Source: Candidatus Bathyarchaeota archaeon
Lineage (GTDB): Archaea; Thermoproteota; Bathyarchaeia; 40CM-2-53-6
NCBI GenBank assembly: GCA_005883695.1
Contig: VBBV01000030.1
Coordinates: forward strand, 2,289 to 16,523
Length of the DNA stretch: 14,235 bases
Direction: 5' to 3'
Shown: positions 13,475 through 14,235 of the stretch, one piece after another
How the letters are laid out: each line of letters begins with the position of its first letter
Numbering within the stretch: the first letter of the stretch is position 1
Program-made: the position numbers and the translations under genes
Notes under the pieces: generated by a model
Told to the model about the DNA's origin: nothing
The model's database searches: none
Seen by the model: only the letters and a program-made list of their open reading frames with translations

Positions 13475-13606
13475 GTGTATGACGAGCTACGGCGCACCGA
13501 CAACTGGCCGCAGTTTTGCTCAACGATCCTAGAATTGACAGGGGCCTGCGTCGAGAAAGGAGGAGAGGTCATTGTCCCATTTCCGGAGCCCCGCATTATC
13601 CCTTAA
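13475..13606 (+). CDS. Possible small protein of 43 residues, or remnant
   Basis: A GTG at 13475 is preceded by GGAGG at 13460-13464 with 10-base spacing and opens 43 codons to TAA at 13604. The peptide starts YDELRRTDNW after the initiator, has two cysteines (C15, C25) and ends in a proline-rich VPFPEPRIIP. It overlaps the start of the methyltransferase by 35 bases in another frame. Composition is protein-like, but no family is recognised. It may be a leader peptide coupling translation, the tail of a decayed gene, or chance. Apart from this, the gap 13353-13571 shows nothing I can name. Confidence 0.22.
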   Translation: MYDELRRTDNWPQFCSTILELTGACVEKGGEVIVPFPEPRIIP

Positions 13607-14099
13607 CCTCGGATGCGGCGAGGACGACTGGGGAGACATTAGAATCGATGTCGACTTCCGGACCCAGACCGGACTAAAATCTAAACTCAACATTAGAGCC
13701 GATGCCCATCATCTTCCTTTCCGAGATCATGCGTTCGCAGATGCGCGCTGCTGGCATGTGCTTGAACACGCCAGGAACCCGAGGACAGTTATGGAGGAGT
13801 TGCGCAGGACTTGTAAGAGAGTTTCAGTTCGGTTTCCTGTAGACGAAGGGTACAAGATGCAAATGCTTATTGGCCTGACCAATCTCGAACCGGCTAGGTT
13901 CATTCATGCCTACCGAACATTCAGGCGCAGAGCCCATCTGTGGATAATCAGGCCCTTCGGAAACGCAAGGATTTCTGACAGATTCATAGAATATCCAGTG
14001 TGGCACGGAAGAAAGGGACCTATAGCTAGGCGACTCTTTCGTCCGAGGAGGTATTACTTCGAATGGGAGGTAATTGATGCCACAGGGAGCACGTCATGA
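13572..14099 (+). CDS. Small class I SAM-dependent methyltransferase (Methyltransf_11-like)
   Basis: The 175-residue product has the SAM-binding motif LNLGCGEDDWGDIRIDV (11-27), an acidic strand end in IDVDF, motif II region RADAHHLPFRDHAFADAR (43-60) and the post-II helix CWHVLEHARNP (60-70) typical of Methyltransf_11 proteins found in glycan clusters. The C-terminal half is rich in arginine and aromatic residues (for example FRRRAHLWIIRPFG and RRLFRPRRYYFEW) and departs from the standard fold, which is shorter than usual (about 200-250). It may methylate a sugar or a lipid intermediate, inferred from location. TTG at 13572 follows a strong ribosome-binding site, GGAGG at 13559-13563 with eight-base spacing, and places motif I ten residues from the N-terminus. 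It is probably part of the same glycan unit as the dehydratase, 219 bases upstream. Confidence 0.74.
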   Translation: MSHFRSPALSLNLGCGEDDWGDIRIDVDFRTQTGLKSKLNIRADAHHLPFRDHAFADARCWHVLEHARNPRTVMEELRRTCKRVSVRFPVDEGYKMQMLIGLTNLEPARFIHAYRTFRRRAHLWIIRPFGNARISDRFIEYPVWHGRKGPIARRLFRPRRYYFEWEVIDATGSTS

Positions 14100-14153
14100 G
14101 AGGGAATCTACTGTCGGAAGACGATCGGAAACGATTTTTCGGGAGGGATTAAG

Positions 14154-14235
14154 ATGGGTGTCAGCTTGACCAAGGAGATAATCAACCGACACTCTTCTCT
14201 AGGGTTTCCAAGATCTTTGACTCGAATTTGTCCGA
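14154..14235 (+). CDS. Start of an unidentified gene, truncated by the window end
   Basis: ATG at 14154 follows the ribosome-binding site GGGAGGG (14141-14147) at six-base spacing and stays open for 27 codons to the window edge. The N-terminus reads MGVSLTKEIINRHSSLGFPR and then SLTRICP. The last part could be the beginning of a radical SAM CxxxCxxC motif, but only one cysteine is visible, so this is a guess. An 18-codon frame opens at ATG 14096 overlapping the methyltransferase stop and closes at 14152, one base before this gene. I do not count it as a gene. Confidence 0.45.
   Translation, partial: MGVSLTKEIINRHSSLGFPRSLTRICP

Overview
The window reads as archaeal chromosome. The strongest evidence is a four-gene reverse-strand cluster encoding pantoate kinase, 4-phosphopantoate--beta-alanine ligase, PanB and ketopantoate reductase. 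The first two are the archaeal replacements for bacterial PanC/PanK. A TrmB-type regulator, TATA-like boxes ahead of several genes and heavy use of TTG start codons (about half of the genes) agree with this. A TACK-type lineage (Bathyarchaeia or a deep Nitrososphaeria/Thermoproteota) is a reasonable guess, but the sequence alone does not settle it.

Layout. 1-1301 (+): the 3' end of a nucleotide-sugar dehydrogenase, overlapped by a Gfo/Idh/MocA dehydrogenase, probably acting on UDP-amino sugars. 1344-4798 (-): the CoA-precursor operon, with genes overlapping or spaced by only a few bases. 4909-7345 (+): a sugar-1-phosphate nucleotidyltransferase with a beta-helix tail, followed by a GlmM-type phosphohexosamine mutase. 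7346-8039: about 690 bases without a convincing gene, holding two adjacent diverged copies of a ~235-245 base unit with conserved hairpins, then another structured stretch. 8040-9138 (-): a small four-cysteine protein and a TrmB-like regulator. About 9297-10472 (+): a small membrane protein followed closely by a family-2 glycosyltransferase. 10588-11541 (+): a UDP-hexose 4-epimerase-like SDR. 11695-13352 (+): a second nucleotidyltransferase translationally coupled to a 4,6-dehydratase-like SDR. 13572-14099 (+): a small SAM methyltransferase. 14154-end (+): the start of an unidentified gene.

How the genes fit together. Apart from the CoA operon and the regulator pair, everything serves surface-glycan or N-glycan assembly. 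GlmM and the nucleotidyltransferases make activated sugars, the dehydrogenases, epimerase and dehydratase remodel them, and the glycosyltransferase and methyltransferase use or decorate them. The CoA operon supplies four consecutive steps from 2-oxoisovalerate to 4'-phosphopantothenate and lies inside this glycan locus without an obvious biochemical link. The least explained part is the tandem, probably RNA-structured repeat between glmM and the TrmB-like gene.
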